NCBI GenBank assembly: GCA_028455995.1
Contig: JABELC010000005.1
Location: 806,001 to 870,000 of the forward strand
Reading direction: 5' to 3'
DNA length: 64,000 nt
DNA from: Scleromitrula shiraiana
Taxonomy: Eukaryota; Ascomycota; Leotiomycetes; Helotiales; Sclerotiniaceae
Numbering within the stretch: position 1 is the stretch's first letter; each line of letters starts with the position of its first letter. Position numbers and translations under genes: made by a program. Under the pieces are notes generated by a model. That model searched no databases. It worked only from the letters and a program-made list of their open reading frames with translations, and had not been told where the DNA came from. Below, piece by piece: positions 37,622 through 50,746 of this stretch.

Positions 37622-40600
37622 GTCGAGTACGGTACGGTAGGGTACGGTATGGTACGGTACTGTACTGTACTGTACTATGTAATCCATGTAAGTATAAAGT
37701 GGAAGAGAGAGTAGTAGCGTGAATAGTGAGCCAGCCTGGGCCCCCTCACCCTCACACCCTCACACCCTCACCCTCAACCTCACCTTTACTGGGTATAGTA
37801 CTCCGTAGTTTGAAAGTTAATTATCGTGAAATTCTAAGTTATTAATAATGGAACGGGCGTAAGAATTATTAATTGGAACCTATCTAAGTGGCTAGTAGAG
37901 AAGAATGAAGGATGAAGGATGAAGAATGAAGAATGAAGGGCAAAGACGGAAACAAGATCACTTCACTCCACTTCACTCCACTTCACTCCACTTCACTAGG
38001 TATGATGGTGTGCATTGAGAAATAAAGCCGTGCTGCCGCGTAGCCCTACCTTTTAAAAATATCTCATGGAAGAAGCCAGTAAATGATTCCGGAAGTACCG
38101 TGATGATGATTTCGATAATCGGGATGATCGAGATAATTGGGATATTCATATCCATATCCATATCCATATCCATATCCATATCCATATCCATATCCATATC
38201 CATATCCATATCCATATCCATCCAATGTTATCAAATTGAGTTCATTAATTGCTTATCTTTCCTTAGATGATTTATTAGATAGACTCCAACCCGTCAGGAC
38301 TACTAATCAAACGATAACCTTTTATAAATCATCTCCATATCATTGATTAGTGAGTGCCCTACTTTGATATCAAACTCTTAGAAATGCCCATTTGTCAAAA
38401 AAATCAGAAATCATAATCATAATCATAATCAACCGTCTAGTCTTGTGGATAAAACCCTTGAAACTACAAACATGATAAACACGCGACAACAGGCGACAAC
38501 ACACGACAATAGGGATACAGAAAGCACTAAGAATTGTAGAAAATTGTATGTGAATGTTTTAACAAGCCATAATAATCAAGATATCCCGTACTGTACGGCC
38601 TTATACTATTGTATGGAGATATGAAATGGATGAGAGGGATATAGAAACATTTGTTTGAGAAGTTCAAAAGGAAGCATTAGCTACAGTATGTACAACGAGC
38701 GGGGAGGGGGTAAAGAGAAAAAGACCCTGGATTTCTTCATCATTTCTATGCCATGACATGCCATGCCATGCCCTGCTATGCCCTGCCCAGATGTTTGACA
38801 TGCTTGGAATAATCTTGGTATCGCCCTATGAAAGGAAAAATCCCAAGAACTTTCTATATTACTAGGTATACATGTGCTGGTGGAGTATTGTGTAGATTCT
38901 GAAGATCGGAAATCCTTGCTTTTACATACACCAATAATACCGGTATGGAAAGCAACTGCCACGCCACAAGAGCGGGAAGATGCAGATACTGCATGATCAT
39001 GTGATTGAGCGCTTTGATGTGATTCGTGATCGTCATTCAATGGTTGAGATTTGGAAATAGAGGCGATGTCCGGATTTTTTGGGAAGCCAAAGTTGACATG
39101 ATACGGTATTTTGGAGGAGGTTTCCGAATATTTGTGTAGCGTGTAGATATGAGGATGGAGATAGAGATAGAGATAGATTGATGGGAAGACGGATGGATTG
39201 ATAGCTCGAAGAAGGAGGATAAGGATTTACAAGGAGGTGGATGGGAAATGGAAGGGGAAGGGGAAGTGGAAGTGGAAGTGGAAGTGTAATGTTACTATTA
39301 ATATCCTTCATCCAGCTGGCTGGCTTACATATCAGGTACCGACCGCTATGTGTACCGAGGTATTCTTTCTTTCTTTCTTTCTTTCTTTCTCTTTCATTCT
39401 TTCATTCATTCATTCTTTCTTTCTTCTTTGAATATTGATGTGATATGATATGATATGATATGATATGATATGATATGATATGATATTATGTGTATGCATG
39501 AAGTGAAGAATCAACAAACAAGCTTAAGCTCTGCTTTGTAACTTCGCTATTTACATCCATCAAAGTCTATTCGATTATTTTATTTTCTACATACTGTGTT
39601 GAATGTATGATGTTAGCATATAGCAAACAAACTCGTTTTTTAAGCAATCACTCGAGATGTATGCCATGTGCGTGTTTGCAGATATTGATATAAAGATATT
39701 GTTGTATGATAAAGCATGGAAACTTCTTTATCTTCTTTTCTTTCATTCCAGAGCTTTCTATTCTTTCTTGGCGTCGATCAATGAAATCTCATGCTCAAAT
39801 GCTGGACGTTCAGAGATACATACAGTACAGTGCATAGTACATGCATATTGATATGGAATAAAATCGAACCTTACAGATCCTCAAACTTCGAACAACTCAA
39901 CAGTTTTTGGGAGTAGGTATCTGGTACTTGGTAACTGGAGAGCTAGCAACTCTTCAGCAAGCTTCCAATGTTTACCTACCTGCTGCTTGGATGATCTGTA
40001 TCAAAGATACCTTGGTACAACTTCATTGAGAGATCATACTTGTAAGGTAATAGATCCTTCCATACAGTTCTGGTATCATTCTTCTCCTTTCTTCGTTTCT
40101 ATTGGCAACTTTGTATCTTGAGAGCTCTTTCAAAGTCAGGTTGACTAGTACAATTATTTATTTGCTCTGTTTTCTGTCAAAATCCAATAGAAGTATCGTA
40201 TACATATTTCCTTGGAGGTTTTAATTCACTGTCGGTCAAACTTCAACTTTGAAGGAGGGGTTTCTGACATTGTCCCTCCAGCTTTTGTGTGTTGAATTCC
40301 ACTTTGAGTTATACAATTTAGTCTGCTTCTTCGCACAAAAGGAAAGAGGAAAAAAAAAATTGTGAGCCTCGTCAATCATCCTTCTTTTCATAGATTATTG
40401 ACCAATAAGAATTCACATAACCTCTAACACTACTGCAACTTCCTTAGATTAACCCCGCATCGTCATGGAAGGCTGATGGTTCCTCCCATTTTTTTGGACG
40501 AGGCTGTTCTTGATTATGATCTTGATTGATGAAAGTTTATTGAGAAACTTTTTCTGATACATACAATCACAGAAGCAACATAAATCATTATAGATCGTAC

Positions 40601-40931
40601 CATCATCATATTCAACCAACATTCTACATTTACTGGTTATTGAGCCTTAACTTACGATACTTGCTTCCATTAGCTTTCACTTTAATTCACTAGCTATTTT
40701 GATAACTTCCATAGCTTACCTACCTTTACCACTTCAAAAATCAATTGTCCTCAACTTTCATCGATCTAACATTTCAATCATCTCAACAACAAGTAAGTCC
40801 TCTGCACCTCTCATGCTCAATCAATGTCTCATAATACTCCATAGACATTCCATATCCTCCCATTTGCACTTCGATATCCACCCTCAACATCCCGCACGCG
40901 TATCGTTAATTTACAGGCCGTTCTCGCAAAC
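37272..40931. repeat. 3.7-kb intergenic region rich in microsatellites
   Basis: Contains (TA)n at about 37483-37501, (AAT)n at 37583-37621, GGTAC repeats at 37628-37675, four CTTCACTCCA units at 37961-37995, (CATATC)n at 38147-38222, GGAAGT repeats at about 39250-39288, (TTTC)n at about 39361-39425 and (TGATA)n at 39440-39486. The last 350 bp form the leader of the F-box-like gene. No credible gene: all long frames run through these repeats. Confidence 0.75.
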
Positions 40932-43241
40932 ATGCCACTCAAAAAAAGAAAAGTATCAAAGCAAAAGTCAACTGCTGAGAAGAGCACTACCGACCCATTG
41001 CTTGAAGTTTCGCCATCAAAGCGAAACAAATATAGCCTTCCTAATTCCAATTCGCAACTATCGTTATCATCATCGTCGTCGGGTTCACCGAATAATGGCC
41101 GGGCGAGATCAAGAAGCAGCAGCAGCTTGAATAAAGACGGAGATGGGGAGTATAGCTCAGATACCTCAGATTGCATAATTGTAGCTCTCAATAAGGTCCA
41201 AGTCGAGCAAATTCTAACCCAGACTCAAACGCCACCGGTTCTTGAGGAGAAAAAAGATCAGCAAATCCAGATTATCGAGCCTCAGATTCCTAAGAAGAGG
41301 ACAGCTGAAGACATCAAAAGACTTGATACTTTGTTCAAATCACTGGCAATTGAAGTATGTACTCTCCCTTATTATCCCAATATCACGAGTTGTAGAAGAT
41401 CGACAGCTTGTTATAACTTTATGCGCTACTTGTTCGTCTTTTGCCTTTCAGCTCAACATATATATGGTCTGATCGTGGTGATATGTATTCTTATTCCTCT
41501 CTCATGTTGTAATTGTTTTTTTGCAAATACATATCTCGCAATTGCAGACATGTATGCCACCTAATGTTGTTGTTGTTACTAATGTTCTTGAGTAGATTCA
41601 TCAAATTATTGCCGGATTCTTACCAACTGATTCTGATGTTGCGAGATACGCCAGAATCTGCAACAATACCTACAAAGCCATCTCTGTCAGTGTCTGGCGA
41701 TTGCGTTTTTTACAACACTTTGACAATGTTCCTGATGCAACTCCCGTGCAATTGGTCGAGAAATACGTCTGCAGACGAACGGCAACGAGAGCCTTTATCT
41801 TGTTTGATACTAATTCTATCAGATGCACTATGAGTGTTGAGAATTTCAATACAATGATCATTCCGAATCAACAATTATGTTTAGATATGCTCAAGAACTT
41901 AATCATTGGTATGCCTTTATAGCATTGCTGTATCAGTAGAACACGAACTAACTTCCATGTATAGAATCAAATGCCTATAAGGACCACGATAAAAATGGCA
42001 AAGAAGTTGTCGTCGGCCGCAATCTTGATTATATTCGAGAATATGTCTCTTACATCCCTGGTACAACGGGAAATATTGTGGACATAGTCGATGCTATTCT
42101 CAAGACGGGCCAAGATTTGAATTTCGATAGCATTTGTTCCGTTGATAGCTCGCCGAAGACACTTGTGATGGTCATTCAGTTGTGTCTCACACCGATATCC
42201 TGGGATCGAAAGTATTGCAACAATTCCGTGTCTCATTTCGACATGTCACAATCGATAGCATATAGTTCGCCTGATAAGCAGCCCATGTTTGTCGGGAAAT
42301 GGAAGAATGATCTCAATGTTCGTTTCTGTCTAAATGTGGTCAACTTCTTCAAATTCCATTTGAAGGCCAAGAATGGAGAAGGGGTGCTAGCACATGCGTA
42401 TGCTGCGCTGCCGGAGAGCCAATTGCCAAAAACGTGGTTGGGGCGTATAACTCCAGGAACGCAGCAACTGGGGAAAAACTGGAAGGGGGCCTATTGTGAG
42501 TGATGCCGAAATTTTCTCATTGTGAAGTTGTACCAAACTGACTTATTCTCAGTCTTTATGGACCGCACCCAATTAACTCACTTGAGACAATATCCAATGA
42601 TGGCTTTTTACTCGGATGAATTGAATGGTGGCGAATCGTTCCAGGTATGCTAATGTCTGTGAAATTATTGATGTGAAATAGATGAGTAATTTTCGTAGGA
42701 TGTTTCAATCTTCTTCGACGATGATAAGTTTAGCGAAGCCAATTGGCCACCATACTGGGAGGAGATCCTTAAGAGTAATCCCTTTTCCAATGCGACATCT
42801 ATCCCACGCCAAACCCGTACTTCAAAGCGAAGCACTAGATCAGGAAAGGACAAGAAAGCAAAAGAAATCCCCAATCCTGGTGTTAAATATTTCTACGGAA
42901 CTTCTCAAGACTATAGAAAGGCCCATATCTACGGCGTTGTCCATGCACTTCCTTTGCAGCATGGAATTCCTGGCTTCCAGAGATTTACTATGATGAAATT
43001 GTTCCCAGACCATGATGGCCATTATGATCCAGGACAAGTCTGGGGATACGAGGGATGCGTTCTTCCAGGTGGTAGTATCATCGTTGGTCGTTGGTGGGAT
43101 GCAACCGTTGAAACTCATTCGGATATCTTCTCCGGTCCTTTCGTCTTTTGGAATGTAGAAGAGAGTGAGGCCGAGAGTCCAATGGATGGCGTTGATGCGT
43201 TGGAGTTTTGGAAGACTATGTCCTTCGAGGGGGCATTTTAA
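40932..43241 (+). CDS. F-box-like fungal protein
   Basis: Five exons, 40932-41354, 41596-41908, 41965-42495, 42553-42644 and 42699-43241, encode 633 residues in one frame. The first intron (241 bp) is long for this window; the rest are 54-57 bp. The N-terminus is basic (MPLKKRKVSKQK, a likely nuclear signal) and Ser-rich to about residue 90. An F-box-like helix set follows at about 142-185 (IHQIIAGFLPTDSDVARYAR). Beyond that lies a large conserved-looking domain with VGRNLDYIREYVSYIPG, HAYAALPESQLPKTWLG, FMDRTQLTHLRQYPMMAFY and a C-terminal block WGYEGCVLPGGSIIVGRWWD. F-box proteins recruit substrates to SCF ubiquitin ligases. The F-box call is moderate; the downstream domain is not one I can name. 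Confidence 0.82.
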
Positions 43242-44955
43242 AATATACATTCTGACCTCCTCGTCAACTGCTCTTAGGTTTCACCAGTCATCGGGACTAG
43301 CTAGGACTGAGATCATAACTAAAACGCCTAGGATTCGACACCACTCCGCTATCACTATCAACTCAGCTCAGCCATACAATTAAAACAACTGATCATCTCA
43401 TCATCATCATCTATCTTTTCAAGCTCTCACTAGAGTTCATACTTCTACACACCAAAAAATATATCAATAGCATTTTACAACAGACAGACGGACAATCTCA
43501 GCAACATTATCAATTTCTCATTGCGACATAAAAGTTTCATCTTGCAGCGGCCGAGACAATTACATATATTCTTATTACTTGCATACATACTTATTTTGCA
43601 ATACATAACATCATCTCCAAATACAGTATCTTATTCTTTCAAACGAGAAGTTCTAAGCTACATCGCGGCACGCGGATACATATATTCATTCTGTTATTAG
43701 ACAGACATTCGCATATTTATTTATTTATTCGATCTGAGTTGTTACTTTCTACCTTTTTACTTTCTTACTTTTCCTTGTGCCATATTCTTATTGCTTGATT
43801 TATCGATTTTAATGGTTTCTTTTCCTATTGAATTTTTTAATTTACTTTCTCCTTTTCTTTTTCCTTTTCCTTTTCTTTCTCCTTTTCCTTTTCCTTTTTC
43901 CTTTTCCTTTTCTTTCTCCTTTTCCTTTTCTTCTTCCTTTTCCTTTTCCTTTTCCTTTTCCTTTTTCTTTTCCTTTTTCTTTTCTTTTTTTCCCTTTTTC
44001 TTTTCTTTTTCTTTTTCTTTCTCATGGTATACATTTCATATAGCTCTCATATTTTCCTTTCCTTTCCTTTCGCTGGTCTTTTTATCAATGGAATGTGCAT
44101 CGGTTTTCAGATAGTGGACGTTTCTTTGGGTGTGGGGGGGGTAATCTTGGGAACCGGTGATTGATTTGGTCTGGTCTGGTCTGGTTTGTTGGTTCGGTGT
44201 GGTGTGGTGTGGTGTGGTGTGGTGTGGTGTGGTGTGTTTCTTTACTTACTTGCTTGTTTGCTTGTTGGGATTTGAAACGGGAGGAGGGAAGGGGGTTGGA
44301 AGGGGCCAGGGGGTCGCTAAAAGTTATCTGGATAGATGGTTGATTGATCGATCGATCGATCGCGGTGGAATTTACTTGCTATTTTCCTGGCTTTTGTCTT
44401 TACTTTCTATGGGATTGGTGTTGGTAGATGGATGGGATATAGTGTGCGATGAGCAGATGAGATGTGGACGAATGGATGTTAGGGCAGAGTGAAGGGGCAT
44501 GAATGGATGAATGCGAAGAAGAGACAGATAGATGGTTGGAGATGGATACAATAGATTGGTAGATATTTAAGGTTAAATATGATATGGATATGATATGGAT
44601 AGGAAATGGAAATAAATAAATAAATAAATATTATTATTGAATATGCTGTTTATCTTGAGATTGATTCATTTTTGAATGTCCATTCAGGATATAGATTATT
44701 GGATTTCTTTTGAACTGACTGATTTATTCTGCTCAGGGTTATCAGATACAAATATCGAGATTTCATTCATGCGAGTCTGAGTGGGCGAGCGTTTTGTGTG
44801 CTGTCTATCTCTCTGTCTGCTTGTTCTTATTTGTTTGTATTGTCAAAGATTTATATTCATTTGCCCATATAACTAACAAAGTAATAAAACGCCTCTCCCT
44901 CCACCGATCCATCCCTTCCTCCTCACATCCGCCATTTATTTACTTACGTATCAAT
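43242..44955. repeat. intergenic region with long pyrimidine tract and GGTGT repeat
   Basis: A (CCTTTT)n-like tract of about 180 bp lies at 43846-44023, (GGTGT)n at 44196-44236, GATCGATC at about 44347-44361, and AATA repeats at about 44608-44630. Frames are Phe/Ser- or Lys/Arg-only strings; no gene. Confidence 0.75.
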
Positions 44956-46234
44956 CTATTCCTCAATATTCTTAACACACTCCCACTCACCCCTCAAATT
45001 CTCCTTCCACAACGAAACCTTATTATCACCGCCACTAACCGCCAATACATTCCCACTTAAGCTCCACGATACGCGCCAGACTTCGCGTTCGAATTGTAGT
45101 ACTTTGCTTTCCCATTGGCCGGGGGTGGAGCCTGCTGATGAGGTCCAGATTCGGACGGTTTTGTCTTGGGAGGCGGAGGCTATGTAACCTAATTGATGGG
45201 GAGGGGATGGTTAGTTCGTGTATTTCATATATGGGGGAAAGAGGAGGGGAAAACATACTCTTTTGCAAAACCGTCGGACTCCACGCAACATCTCTAACCC
45301 AATCCGAATGACCTGTCAACGGCTGCCCCTCAACTTTATAACTCAAACTAGCCTGATCCCATCCCCAAATCCTCAACAAATTATCACTGCCCCCGGTAAC
45401 AAATCTCCTCACACCCCCAGCACCTGATCCCGCACCCCCAACCGCACTAACCAAGCTCCCCGCGCTGGTACTAGGAGCCCACGAGACACTATTAACGCCG
45501 ATTCCATGCGCATGGAAGATCTTATGATCCATAGAATTATCCTTAAATTCTAGGACTGAGACGTTTCCATCGGAGGAGGCGCATGCGAGCAGACAGCCAG
45601 ATTCGTGGGGACACCAGCTGAGGGAGTTGACGGAGGCGGTGTGCAGGGCGAAATCGTAGATTTTGGTCCAGGTGTTGGTGGTTTCGCGGTAGATGAGGAC
45701 TTTTCCGTCGTAGCCTGCTGAGGCGAGTATATTGCCGTATTTGGGGTGGGCCCAAGATATCGACCAGATGGCTCCTTCATGGCTGGAGGGCGGGGAGAGG
45801 GGATGTTAGTTTAGATATTATGGATGGGGATTTGGAGATGGGCGGAGTAGGAGGGGATGGGGTAATGAGAAAGAAGAAGAAATCTAGAATTGGGTTGTGC
45901 GCGGTTGGAGGAAAATGAAGTGTGTGCTCGGGTTGTGAATGTATATAAGAACAACATACCCTTTCAAAGTTTCCGTCAAACGATGTGTATCCCCTTCGAT
46001 TTCGAAAATCTTAACTGTTCGATCTGATGAACATGTTGCGAGTCTGCGACCATAATAATCTAAAGCTGCATCATGCTAAAAGTAAATAATTAGCATATTG
46101 AATGGAGTTATTCAAACTCATATACCACAAAATGCTACAAGCGCATTGCATTGGGTATCTTATAGAATATGGATGAATTGAGATATACTTACAATCATAT
46201 CATCATGACCAGAATTCGAAATTACTTGTGTCAT
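44956..46234 (-). CDS. SEC13: COPII coat / nuclear pore WD-repeat protein Sec13
   Basis: Four exons on the minus strand, 46234-46193, 46075-45960, 45782-45259 and 45188-44956, encode 304 residues, the normal Sec13 length. It begins MTQVISNSGHDDMI and runs through six WD blades: HDAALDYYGRRLATCSSDRT, HEGAIWSISWAHPKYGNILA, HTASVNSLSWCPHESGCLLA, HGIGVNSVSWAPSTSAGSLV, TGHSDWVRDVAWSP, and REVWRVSWSLSGNVLAVSGG, ending SLWKENLRGEWECVKN. Introns are 117, 177 and 70 bp. Sec13 pairs with Sec31 in COPII vesicle coats at the ER and with Nup145C in the nuclear pore. It is an essential single-copy gene in fungi. The blade-4 loop carries an Ala/Gly/Ser-rich insert common in filamentous fungi. Confidence 0.96.
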
Positions 46235-46800
46235 TTTGAACACCAAACTTGGAAGTTCAAAATGTGAGGGTGGTTGAGTATGTATCAACAAGAAGGAAAT
46301 TGGAAGAGAGTAGATGATATACCCTCAAGCTCTAGCCTTCTGGGTACTGCAAACTAAACCTTGGGCCAGATTGTTACAAATGCTATTTACCGAATAAGGT
46401 TAATAGTTCCTCGGAGCGGAATAACTACCATCCCGAAGCACATGTACCGGTAGCTTGTGACGCCACTGGAGGGGCCTTCCTTATATACCTCGCACTCTCA
46501 TCCTTTCCCAATGATTCATAATTTTGTCGTTTTATATACACTTTTTCCTCTTCTTGAATAATAGAAAATATTCTTGTCAATATAGTTTCATTGATTAATA
46601 GGTACACAGCTTCGGTTTCGACTTTGGTATAGTATCATCTCATGCGCAAATGAAATAACCTCGGTATAAGTTCCTGAGTCGCATTCCGGATTCTGAATAT
46701 TGAATAAAAGTCTCAATACGATCCGTTGTAATTCAAACAATTTCATCCAAAAAGAAGATTAATTTTCTGTATACAAAGCTTTCAGAAGCTACTATTCACA
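46235..46800. promoter_or_regulatory. divergent promoter of SEC13 and PEX20
   Basis: 566 bp between the two start codons. No clear TATA box; short pyrimidine runs precede the PEX20 start. No other coding signal. Confidence 0.5.
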
Positions 46801-47902
46801 ATGGCCGATAATCTCTGCGGTCCTTCAAATGCTTTACAGAATTTCCAAAAACATTCAAGTGTAGACCGGACACTTCAACAAGACCGTCTTATAAATAGAC
46901 AATCACCTTCTCAAGTGCGCATCCCGCCAACTCCTCCAAGGGAAATTTTCTACGCATATCTTGCTAACTATACCCTAGGGTTTTCGATCTTCACCAAATC
47001 CAAATGCGGCAGGACTTATAGATCAAGAGTTCGAAGCTTTCCAGGGTCATATGCCGCTTGAATCCAGAAACTTCCCCCCTCAAGGCTTCAATGCGCCTCG
47101 GGCTTTCCAACATGCTGCACCCTCATGGGCAAATGATTTCAACCAAGGTTTTCAACAATCGAGTATCTCGCAACCGGGCTTTTCGCAACAACCATCTCAA
47201 CAACAAATGAGAGGAGGATGGCATCAAGAATTCGCCGCGCAAAACTTTGGTTCCCAAGGATCAGTTGCGCAAGGGAAACAATCAGCTTTACAAATCGGAG
47301 GGCCTTCGAATCTCAATCCTGCTGCATATCAGAATTGGAGTCATCGTGTCCCAGGAGTACCTATGCATAGAGCAACTCATCCAGGACAATTTACCCCAAT
47401 AGAAGCCGATCAGTTACAATCACAAATCCAACATAATGAAGTTTTCGATGAAGCAGCATTTGCTCAAGCATTTGATGAAGCTGCAAGAGTGGAATTAGAG
47501 TCTCGAAAAGAAATGGAAATGGCTGAATCGAACATGCAACAAGAACAGCAAAATGAGGCCACCATCGAGGAACAAGAAACCAATAAAAGACTGTCTACTA
47601 CCGCTGATCAGCTACGCGATCAAGCACCTCTCGGGTCAGACACAATTCAAGATCACAAAATCGAAGATGCGCCACAAGATCCCGACGCATTATCAAGAAC
47701 TGCCGGTCAACTATTAGAAAGCGTTCGACATGACCAAAGCGAGAAATTCCAAAACAGTGAATTTTTACGACTAATGCGACAGTTTCGAGATCGAGAGGTC
47801 GCAGTCGAGGGGGACGGACTGGTCAATACGGGTAAAATCGGCGGTGGAGTAGACGTGGGCATGCATGGAGCACTCACGGAACAAATGGTTAATACTCCTT
47901 AG
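46801..47902 (+). CDS. PEX20: peroxin Pex20, PTS2 co-receptor
   Basis: Two exons, 46801-46914 and 46979-47902 (64-bp intron with GCTAAC branch site), encode 345 residues. The N-terminus MADNLCGPSNALQNFQKH holds the conserved Cys6 and Lys17 used for ubiquitin-dependent recycling in this family. WxxxF-type Pex14/Pex13-binding motifs are visible (WANDF from Trp88, WHQEF). The middle is Gln-rich with DEAAFAQAFDEAA. The C-terminus FLRLMRQFRDREVAVEGD matches the Pex7/cargo-binding end of Pex20. The protein acts with Pex7 to import PTS2 proteins into peroxisomes, the role played by Pex18/21 in yeast. The splice donor is GTGCGC, less common but required by frame. Confidence 0.94.
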
Positions 47903-48920
47903 TCCTGGTTTTAACTCCCGCACGCATTTTGTACATATATTCTATTCTTATCTTGCATATATTACTACCCCCATTTTACGTGTTCCTACGAGTCGAAATT
48001 GATAAAGAATACCCATTTCTAACATGTTTTATTTATCCCACAGGACGATAATCCCTTGGAGGGCTCTTTTGTAGGCATTGAACACCCTCAGAATGGGTAT
48101 TGATGGTGGGACAGAAAGAGGTGGGATGAGGTGGGGTCGTCGATACCTCTTGTTGGATCCCAAGTTCAGGGTGATGAGGATGAGGGTGGGAATAGAGAGA
48201 CGATGAAAAGTCCAAAGGAATTGAGAGATTTGGCGGAGGAAACGATTGGCTGGAGGAGGGCGTGGGATACTATGGGTTGAATCTTGATGAGCTGGGTTGG
48301 GCTGGGCTGGGTTGGGTTGGATGGAATAAACTTTTTATATGTTATTGGAGTTGAGTGGGAAAGATTCATTTAGATACCGCATAGACAGGATGGATTGGAT
48401 TACGGAACAAGCATGGGATTTGGAGTAATGGATATGGAAATGGGTTGGATAGAATATGGATACATGTATTATTACAGTAGCTAGATGACTTTATATATAT
48501 ATTTGATATCTTGGGAAGGACATTTTTGATCTTGGTTTCTTTTCTGTTTTGTAGTTGAGGACTTTGATAATGAGGAGGAATCAAATAATCTTACAATCTG
48601 TCGTTTGAACCTAAATTTCTACCATGTTGTGACGTCGGAGTATATATGTGAGAAGAGGGTTTAGGAAGAAGATTATGCATTAACAAAAATATGTATATCG
48701 ATATGATATGGCATATAGGAATATCGTCTACATACATAGTATGCAAAAACCTACAAAATAAACCCAAAACAAGATGATCTAAAACCTAAATGAATCATCA
48801 AGAATCAAGTACAAAGAAATAGGTATGAACGAGACTAAAGTAAGCAAGTAAACAAGCACGCCAATCCCAATCCCAATCCTCCAAACCAATCCAACCCAAC
48901 CCAACCCAACCAATCCAATT
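47903..48920. other. convergent 3' intergenic region
   Basis: Lies between the 3' ends of PEX20 and the TMEM135-like gene. GGTTG/GGGCTGGG repeats at about 48295-48320, an AT-rich stretch at about 48470-48510 and CCAACCCAACC repeats at about 48890-48912. No gene seen. Confidence 0.55.
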
Positions 48921-50746
48921 CTACAACTCCTTCCTCCTCCTCTCCTCCTCCTCCTTAACAAAATCCCTCCACCCCTCACCCCTCATCCCCGCCACCAACT
49001 TCCTCAAAACCCCACTCCTCAACTGTCTCTTATCCCTCTCATAAACCACCCCCAAAACCATCAAGCTCGCCATAAAAATCCCCACATCCCCGCCCTTAAC
49101 CCCCCTCCACCACCCCCTCTTCCTCCCCACCTTCCACAAAGAATCCATCGACGCCCTCGCGCTATACAGAAACTCTGCTCTCGCTTCCCCTCTTACCAGA
49201 TACCCCCACAATCCGCCCATTGCTCCCCCGAGGAAAAATCGCTGCGTGGGGAGGGCGTGCCGGGGGAGAAGCGCTTGGAAGAGACAGATGCTCGCCCACG
49301 AAGTGCCGATTGCACCAGAAATATAAACAGTCGATTTGAGGATTCTCGCGGAGAGATGATTAAGGGATGAGAGGGGTGCGGCGTAGAATTTTCGGTAGGA
49401 GGGTAGCGAGAAGAGGGTTAGGATTATGGTGAAGATTTTGGCGAGGCGTGGGAAGACGCGGATCCAGTAGGTGAGGTAGGTGCGGAGGCAGGAGGGGTCG
49501 GTGGGGTGGATGGTGGCGCAGGTGAGGGAGGTTATTAGGGGGTGCGCGGGGGAGGTTATAGGGGATATGCTTTGCAGGGTGGGCGGTAGGGTGGGATTGT
49601 TGGGGAAGAGGATAGGGGATATGAAGGGTCTGGTAATGGGTTAGTGGGGCTGGATATTGGCTTTTACGGGATGGATCATGGAGACGTACGGATAGTTTAG
49701 ACGGGCCATTTGGGCGAGGTTATCAACGATACTGTATGTATTTGGCCATGGGAGATTGGCAGGGTAATCTTCCGGTCGATGTTGAATATAATGAGGGGAG
49801 TTTTTGAGGATAAAATCTCCATATGCCTATCAAGATATTAGCAAGGTTTCTCTACCTCTACAAACTTCTCACATCTTTTGACCTACCTTTGGAAAACAAT
49901 CCCTATCAAAGACGAAAGCATGAAGCAATTGACCACAAGTTAATGGTAAAATGAGCCAGCTTCCCCACCACCAAGGTCTCTCCCATCTACTACCCTCCTT
50001 TCCCCAAATCCAACCTTCTTCCTCCGCAAGATTATATGCCACCTCCGCCGCCCTACTGAATGCATATATAGCAATAGTAACTCTCAATTGATCACTCGGA
50101 TAAATCGCCAACATACCCCCTGCCAAACTAGCCCCAATAGCCGGAGCCAAACTCGACGTAAGAGTCCTACTAGTCCTCTTATTCCGCTGTCGAAAAGGTC
50201 GCGCTTCCGGCGTAAGAAGCTGAGCTCTCAATCGCGTGAAGAATCGAAATAGGATTCGATGTAAAAGCAGGATACTGGAAAGTGATAAAGAGAGTCGAAA
50301 GTTGGGCGATTTCCATATTGAGACTTTCTTTCCCCTATTCGAATAATCGTTAACTTCAATTCATTACTGTATAGCTCGTTGAAAGTAATGAAATATGGAA
50401 TAGTTCCATTTTCTACCTACTTAGGAGCACCCAAGAATCTTTCCCCAATTAAACCCCATATCTTCAATCCAGCACTCGATGCAAGAAACAATCGTAAACT
50501 ACCCCTCACAGCCGCAGCATTATAATCATCTCGACCAGGTCTCTCTACCAATTTCTCTACCTTTGTAACTGTAGGCGCATTTCTTTTCAAAACTCTAGAT
50601 CGCGAAATTATATATTTATGAAGGGTTTCGTATTCTTTCGCAGATATGGTATATCGGATCGCGTTTCGCAGGATGGGGTCGGCTGTGGATTTGGCGGAGA
50701 TTCGATCTCGTGGTGGTTTGGGTCCTTCGCTGGATGATGAATCCAT
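48921..50746 (-). CDS. TMEM135-like multi-pass membrane protein
   Basis: Four exons on the minus strand, 50746-50421, 50334-49887, 49826-49690 and 49629-48921, encode 539 residues in frame (introns 86, 60, 60 bp). Recognisable blocks: STADPILRNAIRYTISAKEY, YNAAAVRGSLRLFLASSAGL, RTSRTLTSSLAPAIGASLAG, YPSDQLRVTIAIYAFSRAAE, RPWWWGSWLILPLTCGQLLH, AFVFDRDCFPKAYGDFILKN, and a Pro-rich loop, then more hydrophobic helices and a charged C-terminus (VKEEEERRRKEL). The family is the fungal relative of animal TMEM135 (PMP52), a peroxisome/mitochondrion-associated membrane protein. Molecular activity is not settled even for the animal protein. It converges on PEX20. Splice donors GTAGGT and GTACGT are slightly unusual. 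Confidence 0.85.

Noticed and set aside
43791..44114. Phe/Ser-rich and Lys/Arg-rich frames
   Set aside because: Pyrimidine microsatellite read in both directions.
47051..47902. Start of PEX20 at the internal ATG 47051
   Set aside because: The upstream exon 46801-46914 supplies the conserved N-terminal Cys/Lys region and splices in frame.
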